From positions 15,890,001-15,954,000 of the forward strand of contig JAZBRI010000011.1 of NCBI GenBank assembly GCA_036874045.1: a stretch of DNA of 64,000 nucleotides, read 5' to 3'. This stretch comes from Cymodocea nodosa (lineage: Eukaryota > Streptophyta > Magnoliopsida > Alismatales > Cymodoceaceae). Made by a program: the position numbers and the translations under genes. The first letter of the stretch is position 1. Each line of letters begins with the position of its first letter. This document shows positions 41,401 to 51,719 of the stretch, piece by piece. The notes under the pieces are model-generated. The model was not told where the DNA came from, did not search any database, and was given only the letters and a program-made list of their open reading frames with translations.

Positions 41401-43644
41401 TGAACATTGTTTTGAATTTGTTTTTATATCAAGCATCTTTATGAGGGTGGTTGCTTCTTGGTATTTTGCAATATTCCTGAACTCTGCAGACATGCTTGGC
41501 CTTGTATGCATCATTTTTTTTCCAGAATTTTTCAGTCTATGTTTTGTTTGGTTGGCTAATGATGCTGCTTATCTCAACAGACAATTGATTCGCGCTTCAG
41601 AGAGTTGCTTAGTCACTCTGAGGAACTTTTGAAAAAGAGGTGGCTCTTTGGTATATTGGATGATTTCATAACCAAGCAACTTCCACATAATGTTACCTGG
41701 GGACTGAGTTACCTGTATGCCATGGAGCATGAAGGAGATCGAGCTCTGACCTCTACCCAAGGTGAAACATGATTGTGTCTAATAATTCTCTGGATGTCTT
41801 TCTGTCGTGATGATTCTAACATTTACCTTAATCATCATCAGGTCATCTTGCACACGCACTTCGTTTCTTGGCTTCAGTTGTCTCACAAAGCTTCCTAGCC
41901 TTTGGGGACATCCTTGAATTGCATAAGAAATATATTGAACTTACAGGTGGTATTAATCGTATATTTGAGTTGGAGGAACTGCTTGAGGCTACCCAATTTG
42001 GTAATGCTGGATTCTCATAATCAATACAGAATCATGTTCTGTCACATTTCTAAGATAAATGTCTTGATTTTTATTACGTTATAGATAATGATGCTTGTTT
42101 TCTAATTAATTGTGTGGTGTCCTATTTTGATTTAGATATATCAGCATGATGGTTGGTAACTTTGGAGGGGCTAGTCATTTTATTAAGTTGCATGCACATT
42201 TTAGGAAAAAATGAAACACAAATTCTTGTTAATGATTTCTGACCATTATTGGCTATATGGTGTCTAATATAGATGATCCTGTACGGAATGTTTCTTCATC
42301 CTCTCAAGGGAATGGTCTTCTCAACGACGACATCATATCCTTCTCCAAGGTTGACATCGTCAGTCCCGGACAAAAGCTTTTGGCAAAGCAATTGTCCTGT
42401 GACATTGTACAGGGGAAAAGCCTGCTCGTTACTGGTCAGTTAACTCACCATCCATCGTTTGTCAAAATTAGAATAATTATCCTGCTTTTGTAACATCTTT
42501 GTTTCATACCGTTAAGGTCCCAATGGAAGTGGAAAGACTTCAGTGTTTAGAATCCTTAGAGGCCTGTGGCCCGTTGTACATGGACAACTAGATAAGCCAT
42601 GCAGAAATATAAGTGATACGTCTGACGTTGATGGTGGGATATTCTATGTTCCACAACAACCTTATACATGTCTTGGGACCTTGAGGGATCAAATAATTTA
42701 CCCACTCTCTCATGATGAAGCAAAGAGAAAAATTCTCAAATTATCTGGAAATGGTATGCCATGCAAGGAGCATCGTATTTTCTGATAGTTCTGTCCATGC
42801 AACTTCTTCTGGTTGACTGATGTGTTGAATATTATTCTCAGGCAACAAGTCTAATGCAGCCCATCTACTAGATGATCACTTGCAATTTATTCTTGAACAT
42901 GTTCGTTTAACTTATCTTCTTGAGAGGGATGAGCGGGGATTGGATGCTGCAGTTAATTGGGAAGACATGTTATCTTTGGGAGAACAGCAGAGGCTTGGCA
43001 TGGTGAATTGAGTGAACTCTTCTTCAATGCTTGATATATACGGGAATTGAACAATTCTTTTTCTCCCTTCTAATTTTACAACATGATTTCTTAGTTGCTT
43101 GCTTCGTATTTTTGGGAATAGAACCTGCCCAAAAATATAATTGGGGAAAAGAACAATTCATTTTCTCTTTTCTGTTAATTTTATGACCTGATTTGTTAAT
43201 TGCATGCTTCATATTATTCCCAGGCAAGGCTGTTCTTTCATTGCCCAAAATTTGGAATTCTTGACGAGTGCACCAAGTATGTCATCTAGTTTTGCCTCAG
43301 TTCTTTTTCTTAAAGTTGAATTTGATCCAGCATGTTGTTTACTCTTCATGTTTTATCCCAGTGCCACCAGTGTTGATATTGAAGAACAACTATACAGGCT
43401 TGCAAATGAAATGGGTATCACAGTTGTTACATCATCCCAAGTATGTATGATTTATTTTATTGAATGTTATGTAGCTTATTTGGTGAATTCTGCAAGGAGA
43501 TTGACTTAATTATTTCCATTTTTGTTGTATGGTTCATTACCCAAGCGGCCCGCGCTAATACCATTTCACTCTATGGAACTGCGCCTAGTTGATGGTGAGG
43601 GCAAGTGGGAGCTGTGCTTAATCAACCATTCTCTTTACAGATGA
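14470..43644 (+). CDS. PXA1: peroxisomal ABC transporter PXA1/CTS/ABCD1 (full-length fused type)
   Basis: Imports fatty acids and acyl-CoAs (including jasmonate and auxin precursors in Arabidopsis) into peroxisomes for beta-oxidation. Coding exons: 14470-14531, 21188-21470, 22421-22645, 23728-23925, 24180-24634, 26073-26214, 26286-26364, 30056-30294, 30408-30712, 30799-30901, 30998-31156, 31470-31569, 31688-31796, 32398-32488, 40401-40525, 40659-40808, 40894-40966, 41581-41761, 41842-42000, 42273-42434, 42517-42753, 42842-43002, 43224-43276, 43362-43440, 43546-43644. All junctions are GT..AG and all phases agree. The result is 1342 aa, against 1337 in Arabidopsis as I recall it. It starts [17 protein letters not shown], as the family does. 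Half 1: loop ESVAFYGG (about 299-306), Walker A GPNGSGKS (482-489), signature LSLGEQQR (583-590), Walker B Asp-Glu 607-608, switch His637. Half 2: ESIAFFGG (about 953-960), Walker A (1134-1141), signature (1256-1263), Asp-Glu 1280-1281, and Gln1310 in place of the switch His, as in Arabidopsis. No disabling change seen. Confidence 0.95.
14838..15133 (-). mobile_element. TRIM element (two LTRs), fossil
   Basis: On the minus strand the 5' LTR is 15133-15017. It starts TGTTAG, ends before TGATATCAGAATC (a methionine-tRNA-type primer-binding site), and is followed by a roughly 75-bp internal part. A purine-rich GTGTGGAAAAG then precedes the 3' LTR at 14940-14838. Both LTRs carry the 'ttcattatatata' block and TG..CA ends. 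There is no coding capacity. It is the same family as the arrays at 12.7 and 32.7 kb. It lies in PXA1 intron 1, antisense. LTR divergence suggests an old insertion. Confidence 0.7.
15252..20066 (-). mobile_element. Ty1/Copia retrotransposon with both LTRs, fossil
   Basis: Two short LTRs lie at 15252-15408 and 19913-20066. They match over their whole length ('gggcttggagaagaa', 'ggttaaacacccatat', 'gatccatataagaacatggt' or variants) with about a tenth of bases differing. On the minus strand the 5' LTR is followed directly by TGGTATCAAAGCA, a methionine-tRNA primer-binding site. A TTGAGGGGAAG purine tract precedes the 3' LTR. Parts in order: gag (about 19.3-18.9 kb), integrase region (about 18.1-17.4), reverse transcriptase (about 16.9-16.0) and RNase H (about 15.7-15.4). 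The reading frame is broken many times and the copy is dead. Flanks carry a possible 'cata'-type target duplication. It fills most of PXA1 intron 1, antisense to the gene. Confidence 0.85.
19851..19872. repeat. (GA)n microsatellite
   Basis: An uninterrupted GA run of about 22 bases lies inside the antisense Copia element, just outside its primer-binding site. Confidence 0.9.
20240..20960. repeat. diverged duplication, period about 290 bp
   Basis: About 20380-20550 and 20665-20835 share 'ttagcacatatattatcc'-like and 'cggaatctc'-like phrases and a trailing 'caaagcattgaacacaaac'-like stretch in the same order, with heavy divergence. Upstream, 20240-20330 carries 'gcctaggtgctgcctatttg', similar to the hAT-like ends seen at 5.57 and 7.38 kb. 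It is probably an old transposon remnant in PXA1 intron 1. Borders are unclear. Confidence 0.4.
22795..23640 (-). mobile_element. Ty1/Copia 3' fragment with LTR, fossil
   Basis: A 137-bp LTR at 22795-22931 has TGTTAG..CTAACA ends and a TATA-like run. On the minus strand it is preceded by a purine tract and by a degraded RNase H/RT C-terminal region extending to about 23640. The rest of the element, including the second LTR, is missing. The fragment occupies most of PXA1 intron 3 and is antisense to the gene. It is broken in many places. Confidence 0.65.
25345..25870. repeat. tandem duplication, unit about 259 bp, in PXA1 intron 5
   Basis: Copy 1 (25345-25603) and copy 2 (25604-25870) share 'ggttagagatagtgatcaca', 'gaatagaattaaatgaagga' and 'cacctag' in the same order. 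Copy 1 has an extra block of about 45 bases near 25412-25455. Copy 2 alone carries the U2 snRNA insertion. Divergence is modest (roughly a tenth by eye). Confidence 0.85.
25804..25843 (-). pseudogene. U2 snRNA 5'-end fragment (nt 1-40), inserted with target duplication
   Basis: The minus strand from 25843 reads ATACCTTTCTTGGCCTTTTG and continues as U2 snRNA to about nucleotide 40, including the GTGTAGTA branch-point-pairing segment. Homology then stops abruptly. The remaining roughly 150 nt of U2 (stem-loops, Sm site) and any U2 promoter are absent, so it cannot be a working snRNA gene. The insert is flanked by 'tatttgcc' at 25793-25800 and 25847-25854. The sister repeat copy has the uninterrupted site at about 25577-25586. 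No poly(A) tail is present. It resembles the short self-primed U2 pseudogenes described in mammals. Confidence 0.85.
26365..28880. other. PXA1 intron 7, left part; no gene recognised
   Basis: Intron 7 runs 26365-30055. In this part I see no host exon. A minus-strand open frame of 64 codons at 27387-27581 and a longer antisense stretch at 27080-27700 are compositionally different from the surrounding AT-rich DNA. They may be LINE 3' sequence belonging with the RT fragment at 28.9-29.5 kb, but no motif proves it. Confidence 0.4.
28890..29510 (-). mobile_element. L1-type LINE fragment (RT C-terminal and downstream region)
   Basis: The minus strand reads in order, with frame breaks: '[20 protein letters not shown]', '[15 protein letters not shown]', '[15 protein letters not shown]', '[10 protein letters not shown]' and '[13 protein letters not shown]'. 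This is the diagnostic order of plant LINE ORF2 after the RT catalytic core ('KVCRPKxxGGLGL' through 'LLxKWxWR' to 'WxGxxPLxxxFP'). The YxDD core and everything 5' of it are absent, and stop codons interrupt the frame, so it is a 5'-truncated dead copy. It sits antisense in PXA1 intron 7. Confidence 0.75.
32677..33197 (-). mobile_element. tandem TRIM array: three LTRs and two internal segments, fossil
   Basis: On the minus strand: LTR 33197-33105, internal, LTR 33005-32892, internal, LTR 32791-32677. Each LTR opens TGTTnGAATAATAGTCT and ends near a Met-tRNA primer site. The primer sites are the complements of 'ttttgacacca' (33094-33104) and 'ttttgatacca' (32881-32891). A purine-rich stretch precedes each following LTR. 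The internal segments are about 100 bp with no coding capacity. The 3-LTR/2-internal form is what unequal recombination between TRIM LTRs produces. It lies in PXA1 intron 14, only 17 bp from the outer LTR element that starts at 33215. Confidence 0.75.
34295..39424 (+). mobile_element. Ty3/Gypsy retrotransposon with both LTRs, nested, fossil
   Basis: LTRs of about 390 bp lie at 34295-34688 and 39034-39424 and share 'atggaatgtctactcaccta' and 'cttctatagccttggttggt'. About an eighth of bases differ by eye, suggesting several million years. A primer site 'ttggtattagag' follows the 5' LTR and 'gaggaggggaga' precedes the 3' LTR. Parts in order: gag (from about 34.8 kb, with '[16 protein letters not shown]'), protease region (about 35.8), reverse transcriptase (about 36.4-36.9, FVDDLLIYS block), RNase H (about 37.2-37.5), integrase (about 37.8-38.5) and a C-terminal region (about 38.6-39.0). 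A 5-bp target duplication (gaaat / aaaat) flanks it. It is broken many times and dead. It has the same orientation as PXA1. Confidence 0.88.
39457..39680. repeat. purine-rich (GA/GGAAA) tract
   Basis: About 220 bases of nearly pure A/G on the plus strand lie in the right-hand internal part of the outer LTR element. The long open frames on both strands across it are composition artefacts. Confidence 0.8.
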
Positions 43645-45499
43645 TATTTATGAATTGTATGCATTATCATTTATTTGGGACGCCTTTGTCTCAAAGAATG
43701 GGACACGGAGTTGTCCACGACTGCCACATGGAACACTTCCTTTTCATGGATTTTGCTGCATTGGAGAGTGCCATTGCTTACTGTCGACGTTTTAGACGTT
43801 CAGAAATCAAGGTTAGGTCAAAAGTTTGGACCTGTGTATAAATCTTGTATATAAACATGTCAACATGATCTAATGATGGCATGTACCTATTGGAATGTAA
43901 TTATTTTTTCCAATTTATTACGAGTCAAGGTTAAATGATTCCATCAGTTGAATGGTCTTCAAGTTCTGCCAATTAAATTTTCTGCTAATCATTGTGTAGT
44001 TCATGGCCGATTATTGTTCGGTTTATTATGGTACATATATGACCAAACAGTTTCCAAATCTTTGTTGGTTGTTTCCTAAAAGTGGCTGAGATTATCTACA
44101 TAGCTCGATCCTTGTAAGTGTGTTAATTTCTTCTATTTTTATTTATTTTTTTCAGGTTTTCAATTTCCTTCTATTTTTCGTACCAACACTACGACAATGA
44201 TCTGAGTCACAATCTCAAAGAGTAAGATCAGTTATATAAATTTTTTTTTCTTTTATGTATTTTTATCTATAGTCAAATTTTCAGTCAAATAAAATTAAGT
44301 CTTCTTTATAATTCTTAATATGGCCCGTGTAGGCATTAACATCGTAGTTGGGATTTTTTAATTTGTTTCATTTTTCATCTTTTATTTTTTAACCACAAGA
44401 GATTGTAAAAATTCCAAACTGCAGCGTATCCGCCTTGAGAACGTAATTGAAAAAATTCGTGAGAACTATTCGATATTTTTCAACGGTTCTGCAACCGTGT
44501 TGCGTTCTGTGCGATTCATTTTTTATCAATTTGGTTAATGCATCAGGAATAATGGTAGGGATATTGAAGTAAAACAAAGGTTTTTTCAATGGTACGTTAA
44601 GTAAATATTTAATACAAAACTTTCTTATAGTGTGTAATTAAAAAAATCCTAATTTTTTTTATAATGATTGCTGCAATAGTTGGAGAACGAAAATTTCAGA
44701 AGTACTGCGAAGTTAAAATTTACAAGAATTACAAGGTTAATATTTATATAATAATAAGCATGGATTTGTACTGATTACAATACATTACAACTATTATCAA
44801 CTCTTCAAATCAAAAGTTTGGTTGAATCCAAAACCTGTACTTCTCATAAGTTGATGGAAATTAACTCGTGAAAAGTTTGTTTCCATATCAACAAAGCCAT
44901 TAAAAACTATAAACAACCTCACTTTTTTGAAAAAATATCGTGTTCCGGTATTTCTACGCCTATACCCTTCACGGATCCCTCCGGTACCATCTTGGCGCAG
45001 TTCATGATGGAACCAACAAGAATCCGAATACATCTTCAACACCCGGATGGGACTCGAGACCCGACCCGGATAAATACTCGCACGACGAATTTTATCCCTC
45101 CGAGAATCTCGAGGTATCAGGGACCGAGCGCGAATTTTGCTTACGACTCTTGGTATAAAAAAATTGGAGCCTGGACGTGGGAACTTTTCTTCCTCGGTGT
45201 CGAAAGAAAAGTCAAGATAAGGAGAGGGAGACGACCGGGAATGCGGTGGAGCAAATACCAGTGGATTTTTAGGTTTTCGGTTGTTCGGATTTGATAGCGT
45301 TTTCCTTATGGCAACCGGGAGAAGAGTTCAAGGCGGTGGTACATGTACATGTGGGCCCAATTGTGCATGGAAAGTTGGGAGCGGAAGCGGAAACGCCACA
45401 GGTCCTTTAGCGCATCGTTATTAGGAGTTTTGCTGGGTACTCTTCTCGGCGGATCCGAGTCTTTGCGTTTCGGTTGGTTTTCGCTGCGGGTGGCGAGAA
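43645..45499. other. PXA1 3' region and upstream region of the nucleotide-sugar transporter
   Basis: 43645 to about 44100 should hold the PXA1 3' UTR. No single polyadenylation signal stands out. 44200-44900 is AT-rich with no gene seen. From about 44930 composition shifts to GC-rich with repeated CCGGA/CGGAT-type phrases, which I take as the promoter and 5' UTR of the plus-strand transporter. No clear TATA box is visible. Confidence 0.45.
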
Positions 45500-48400
45500 A
45501 TGGAAGAAAGCCAGGTCCTTTCATTGGGAACCTTCAGATCTCTTCTCGCCATCGTCCAGTGGTGGGGGTTCAATGTTACCGTCATCATCACTAATAAGTG
45601 GATCTTTCAGGTTCAAGTTTTTTTTTTTTTTCCCCCCCCCCGCCCCCCCAACCTTTGCACTTGCTTCAACTCTATTTTTCCTCTTGTCTTCTTCAGGGGT
45701 GCACCGCATGATCAAATGAAATCTTCTTTTCTGAGACTCTTGGGCGTCGGATTTGACCATTCGAGTTTATGTTTTACAATCGATCTATTCGTAAATTGGA
45801 TATTGGGTGCTAGGTTAGGGAACATAACCCATATTTGTTTAATATGTTTGGTAAGAACACAAAGGGGGATAGATTATATCTGTATCTCTCGTCTGAGATG
45901 TGTTGGAATTTCGCTGTGAAGTCTCACTTTAGGTTTGAAAGGGTGAAGTCATTATGGGATTTCAAAGTGAACTACTAAAATTCAGAAACTAGAGTGATAA
46001 TTTTTGTTTGACCCGAAATTATTAATTCGGTTGAATGGTTTCCTAACTGAAATTCTTGACAAATAGGTGTGGAAGTCGTGATGATTATCGTGTTTCATTT
46101 TATGTACAATTTACTTGAACGAATTTATAGATTTTTTTTTTTTTTTAGTGGGGTTCATTTCTTAATGGTGGTGCAAAACTGGTTTGTTGTTTTTTACTTG
46201 CATTTTTGATCTTCAAGTCAGTGATCTAATGCTGGATCAATTACGAAAATTATGAAGATTTCTTCCCCTTTCCTGCTTTTCGTTATTACGATTCAGATGC
46301 TCTGTTCTCATGACTCATCTGCTATGAAATGCTTTCCTTATAATAATACGATTTAAGATTTTTTTCCCTATTTTTTAGCATGTTTATAAATGATGTTACT
46401 GGTGATATTGTGATTGGCTTCTCTTACAGAAGCTCGACTTCAAATTTCCACTTACGGTATCATGCATTCACTTTATATGCTCTGCTCTAGGAGCATTTCT
46501 CGTCATCAAAGTCCTGAAAATTAATTCTTTGATACAAGTTGATCCTGATGACCGCTGGCGTAGAATATTTCCCATGTCTTTTGTGTTCTGCATCAATATT
46601 GTGCTGGGAAATATAAGCCTACGGTACATCCCAGTTTCCTTTATGCAGACAATAAAATCATTCACTCCTGCAACAACAGGTTAACCAACTGCATTTACTC
46701 CATAATAATCAGCATGATTGCTTCAACATTCATAACAGTCATGTGTCTTAACATTTAACTTTGGTACATGAAACTGCAGTCATTCTCCAGTGGTTAGTTT
46801 GGAGAAAATACTTCGACTCCCGCATATGGGCATCATTGGTACCAATTGTTGGAGGGATATTTCTAACTTCTGTAACAGAGCTCAGTTTTGATGTTCTTGG
46901 CTTCTGTGCTGCTCTATTTGGCTGTCTAGCCACATCTACAAAAACAATTCTTGCAGAATCACTATTACATAGATATAAATTTGACAGGTACTGTTTTTAT
47001 GATATGTTTCTAACTTTGCTTTCTTTTTGTACTTAATATTATTATTATGGGGCTTGCTGATGGTAGATGCTAGGTTCAACATTTACCTTGTGTATTTTAT
47101 GTTAGATAATTGGCTATTTGTTGTATTGCACCTTTACAATTTGAGTTGTTTGCTATATAGGAAAGGTCATTAGGAGCCACTGCGCCACTTTTGTGTTAAT
47201 GATTTTTTTGATAATAGTAGTGTTTTTTTGAATTCTTCAAGATTCAAACTTTGAAGATGATTATTATCTCTAACCAACTGAGCTATTGCAATTAGTTATG
47301 TGTTGATGATTTAGGTCCTAGTTAATTGTATTGGCCTAATGAATTTTGAAGGATTTCTTGTATTTTTTCTTTTTTCCAAATGTAGAAATTCTCACCTGGT
47401 CATCTACGAGCTACCATTGCAAAAATATCATACCTAAATAAGTTTTATTGTAGTTACAAAAATTCCATGGCAAATCCATTTCCAAGCATGAGTAGACAAG
47501 CTTGTACGGTTTTTGGAAATTACATCCATAGCATACTGGTTTTTTACATTCTTCTAAGGCATGCCGTGTCATATGTATTAAAGATAAGTGTTATATTTTT
47601 ATTACTTATTAGAGATCAGTGCTAAAGATAATTGTTAAGAGATAATAAAGATTGATAGATCCATATATGGATCCTTATCTATGTAGCCTCTTGCCCTCCT
47701 ATATATGGGAGATATCCTTAATCATTAATATTAATCTCATCATTCATTTTTCTTTCAACGTGGATCCAAGCCTTTCTACCATTAAAAATCTTAAATCTTG
47801 GTCGTTCATGCCTTAAGATAATTTCCACCTTTCGTTGGTGGTATTTGTGACCATAGGAAATTTAACATGACTGCATGGGTGGTATGGTCATACTATTAAC
47901 CTGAATCATCTGGAACTTGAATGAAATGGATGGAGACCTTGAAAACACCTAATTCAAGAATTGTCATCTCATATATCATGGTATACTAGGAAAATCAAAG
48001 AAAACATACGAATGTGAGTGACTCTTAGGCCTAAGTATGGACAAGAGAATTCACCTAATGCAACTAGAGGTTTATAAGTATTTTGGGTATGCATGAGGCA
48101 AGCTTAGACATCCTCCCATACTTGAGTAATTTCATCTCTCAAATCAACCCAACTAGAATGGAATGCACATGTAATGAATGAACAAGCTATCAAGACGTGT
48201 TATTAAAATGGTATTGGATTAATGATAATCTTGACCAAAAGTGACTAGGTGTGGCAAGTTGATGATGAGACATCAGTAAGAAGCCACAAGCTGGATTTCT
48301 ACATGGGATTTACAACTTGAACAAGAACAATGAATCTCTATCCCAAGAGATGACCATGGCATGGTTCATATGGAAGAACAAGTGCAATTGATCATACAAG

Positions 48401-51020
48401 GGATTGAAATGCCTCATCATACATGCCCAATGCCTTTGGAGAGTGCGAAGCACAGGTATATCATTGAGAATGTCAAAAAACTGCCAAAATTCAAGAAATG
48501 GGAACCTCCCTCCTTGGGGTTCATCAAACTCATTTTCAACACTATTTTAAGTTACAGCACCTTTGCCAGTAAGTTATGGTTTGAAATGAGGAAGGTATAT
48601 AAAGTATGCATGACAGACCTTCCTCATCTTGCCACCTTGCCGTTACTCATGATGTTTTCTCATCTTGCTAGAGTTACTCATGATGTTTTCTGCTTGCAGT
48701 GGAACTTAGTTCAATCAGATCATCATTGAGAGTGACAAACATTAATATCATAATGCTCTTAATAATGAAGAATAGGACATCTCCATGAAGGCAATGGAAT
48801 TTATTGCCCACTATAGAGAACTCCAAGCCAAGTTCTGACAGCATTGAAGGTCCATTTGAAGGCAATTCAACAGCGTGTCCATATAGTTGTTTCTCTAGGA
48901 CATATGGTCACTTTATCTTTGAATAGCCATGTTGAGCCTAATTGTATCACCCCCAAGCAGGTTAGGGAATCTTGTTCGTAATGATAATTCCATTTCTTCT
49001 TTCAAAAAAATAGGGAGGTCAGCACTTTAGCATCCAAGAATTGAGCAAGGGTTAGTAAGATTTACCTCCTCTATTCCTAGTCCATACTTGAGGATTTTTG
49101 TAAATTAATCTTGAATCTTGAGGCACGCCTAAAGGTAGTAAAGAATCCTCTTACGATGTATGCCATCCTTTGATGAGATAAGGACAAGGTATCATCAGCA
49201 ATATTAGATGTTTAGGATTTTTAGTCCTCCATTAGGAATTTGATGCTACTAACGAGTTTGCTGGGGGAGATTAAGGTTTAACATCCTATTTCATTTTCAT
49301 ATGTTGATGATGATGGTTGATGTAAAGGAATAGAGATAATGGGTCGTCCTGATGGAAACCATTTGGCTAACTGATTTTTTTTTGGTGTTCCATTAAGGAG
49401 CATAGAGAATGTTGATGTCTAGACACAACTCTTGACTGAATTAATTTAGACACAAAACCAAAGCCTTTCAAAGCATCGAAGAGGGATTAACAATGGAGAC
49501 AAGGGTACTAGTTGCGTGGAACAGGTTGGAATGTGGAATAAGTACTAGAGTATAGATTTTTGCCTAATAAATTCTATGGAACAATGGAGGTAAGTTTGGT
49601 TGGAAGGATATTATAAAATGAAAATGAAATCATGCAATGAAATACATATCCTGGGTTTGGAATGATTTTTATACAAATTGTATATGAAACACTCTACAAA
49701 GAGAAGGGTGGAATTGTGGAGGTGTAGAAGAAACATTATAGCTGCGCTTGTGACCTGCACTTTTTTTTTGCATGCCTGACATTTGTACTTTGTGCCCAAC
49801 AGTTTTTGAAATTGAGCCTGTATGCCGTTTGTACCTTTTATGGCAAGATCATTCTTATGTTCACGAAAACAACATAAAAGTGTGAATCTTGAATCCTGGA
49901 TGACTCCAGGTGTGCAGATTTCTTTCCGTGCACTTGTTAGACGGATCAATCCAAAGGATCCGGTTTTGCTCAGGAAAAGGACGAGAGCATCGTTACACTG
50001 AGCAAGTCGTCAAAAATACGATCAGTGTGTCCGTGTATGAGCAAGGTCATTCCAAGAATGCAGTTTTTTTTTAATTTAAAGAAAACATATATGAATTCTT
50101 GTAGATCTGCAAAAGGACAGGTTGTTTTGGCTTTTCATCATGATCTTTCACTTTCAAACCCACGTGAATATATGCTTTCTTCTCCCCTCCTGAATTTCCC
50201 ATTCCCTTCAAGCACATGTTGTTTGTACCAATGGGGCTCTATATATCGCTTAGAGCAATGATAAAGATCAGTAGTGACAAGGTAAGATACCTTGAATGGT
50301 CATATTAAACTGTTAACAAAACTTCCTGGGAGGTTATGAAAAAGAAACAAGTGTAGTAGAAATATATGGTAGTTGATTCGACTGGATGACCTGTAGGTTA
50401 ACTAAATCAGTCCCGAACCTACCCTTCAATGAGATCTGTCAATCAATCACTAAGGTTGTTAATTGATTTGTTTATTTTGTGCAGCATAAACACAGTGTAC
50501 TACATGGCACCCTTTGCAACCATGATTCTGGCAGGACCAGTTGTATTGCTTGAAGGAAGAGGTGTAATACACTGGCTTTACACTTACCAAGACGTTGGCC
50601 CTGCATTGACCATCATTTTCAGTTCTGGTGTGTTGGCTTTCTGTCTTAATTTCTCCATCTTCTATGTAATCCACTCCACCACTGCTGTCACCTTCAACGT
50701 TGCTGGCAATCTCAAGGTGAGTTTCTAATCTCCAACAGCCCCCTGTAAATCTTCGTGTTTTTCCTGATTTGTGTGTAACCAGGTCTAGCTTGCAGGTTGC
50801 CGTTGCTGTCTTGATCTCATGGCTTATATTTAGGAACCCCATCCCTGTCATGAACGCCATTGGATGTGCCATAACACTCTCAGGTTGTACATTTTATGGG
50901 TATGTAAGGCACAAACTCTCTCAACAAACTGCAACTCCTGGAACACCTCGAACTCCCCGGACGCCACGAGATCGAGTCGAGCTTCTCCCACTAGTAGGTG
51001 ACAAGCAAGATAAGGTCTAA
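45500..51020 (+). CDS. nucleotide-sugar transporter, GONST5 / UDP-GALT1-like (TPT/EamA family)
   Basis: Exons 45500-45610, 46430-46679, 46780-46987, 50485-50716 and 50796-51020 join in frame with GT..AG junctions to 341 aa. It is a Golgi-type multi-spanning antiporter of the plant KVAG/TPT family, about 10 hydrophobic segments. The closest remembered relatives are Arabidopsis GONST5 and UDP-galactose transporter 1. Landmarks: 'LLAIVQWWGFNVTVI' near the start, 'DRWRRIFPMSFVFCINIVLG', 'SLRYIPVSFMQTIKSFTPA', 'QWLVWRKYFDSRIWASL', 'AALFGCLATSTKTILAESL', 'STTAVTFNVAGNLKVAVAV', and the C-terminal 'TPGTPRTPRTPR' repeat. The start Met lies 11-12 codons before the conserved FRSLLAI, as in relatives. 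Intron 3 (46988-50484) is 3.5 kb and repeat-laden. The substrate (UDP-galactose, UDP-glucose or GDP-sugar) cannot be decided from sequence. Confidence 0.93.
45618..45649. repeat. T14-C10-G-C7 homopolymer junction
   Basis: This lies seven bases after the intron 1 donor of the transporter gene. Fourteen T are followed by ten C, a G and seven C. It may be a real hypermutable tract or contain assembly or sequencing length error. Confidence 0.85.
47633..48950 (+). mobile_element. probable retroelement remnant in transporter intron 3, fossil
   Basis: A 128-bp LTR-like segment (about 47633-47760) opens TGTTAAGAG, contains a TATA-like 'cctatatatggg' and ends near a degraded Met-tRNA-type primer site. 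About 48360-48900 contains a frame with 'KKWEPPSLGFIKLIFNT', reminiscent of the start of a LINE-type RNase H domain, and decays afterwards. The two may be separate elements. Both are badly degraded and no second LTR was found. Confidence 0.35.
48951..50484. other. rest of transporter intron 3; nothing recognised
   Basis: This stretch is AT-rich and non-coding, with no recognisable element or exon. A minus-strand frame of 112 codons at 49611-49949 has no family signature. Confidence 0.4.
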
Positions 51021-51719
51021 TGATTTTCTCGGGTTAAATCCAAGTTCTACTTGGGAGTTATTTAAGTTAAGCAGAAGATGGCACACACCAGGGTTGGACA
51101 TTCGTCGTGGAAATTCTACCCTTCCACTCGCTAGACGAGCTATGATACCTTTTCCACTATAATAAACATGTAATGGCAAGCGCAGGCCTTGCTTTTGAAA
51201 AGGAAAATGCATAAGAACATTTTTACACATCAATACCTCACAGGTTCTTGCTTGCTTTCCACATATCCCAGTCCATCCAATTCTGGATTCGAAGTCATGA
51301 TCGAACCCAGCAGTGAATTAATCTATGACATGAATTATATAGCCAGTGAATTTCATGCATGTCGAGTCAAGGAATTTTTTCCTATTAGTTGTAGATTTTT
51401 TTACACCGAACTAAATTTGCTTTTTAGTTATTTTATCACAAGCAATCTTGAAGATTATATGTTTTCCAGCTTCACACTCGTGATGGAAAAGAGAAACAGG
51501 AATTGTTAAAAAAAACATGGAATCTTAGGACTTGAGAAATACATGTCATTTCCGAATTCCATCAGGACGGTAGTGAAAGACGTTTCTTTGCAAGTACATG
51601 GAAAGTTATACGGAAAACAATACAAATAGTGCAGAAGGGAGAAGAGAAGGTGGAATTATTATCCTTTGTTAGAGAAATTGGTACAGGGTTGTTGTGGATC
51701 CTCTTCTTATTTCTTTGCT

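Noticed and set aside
43605-43841. 78-codon frame after the PXA1 stop
   Set aside because: It overlaps the last PXA1 exon in another frame and continues into the 3' UTR without recognisable conservation.
44797-45524. Overlapping open frames on both strands around 45.0-45.5 kb
   Set aside because: This is the GC-rich upstream region of the transporter gene. Frames overlap each other on opposite strands and none matches a known family.
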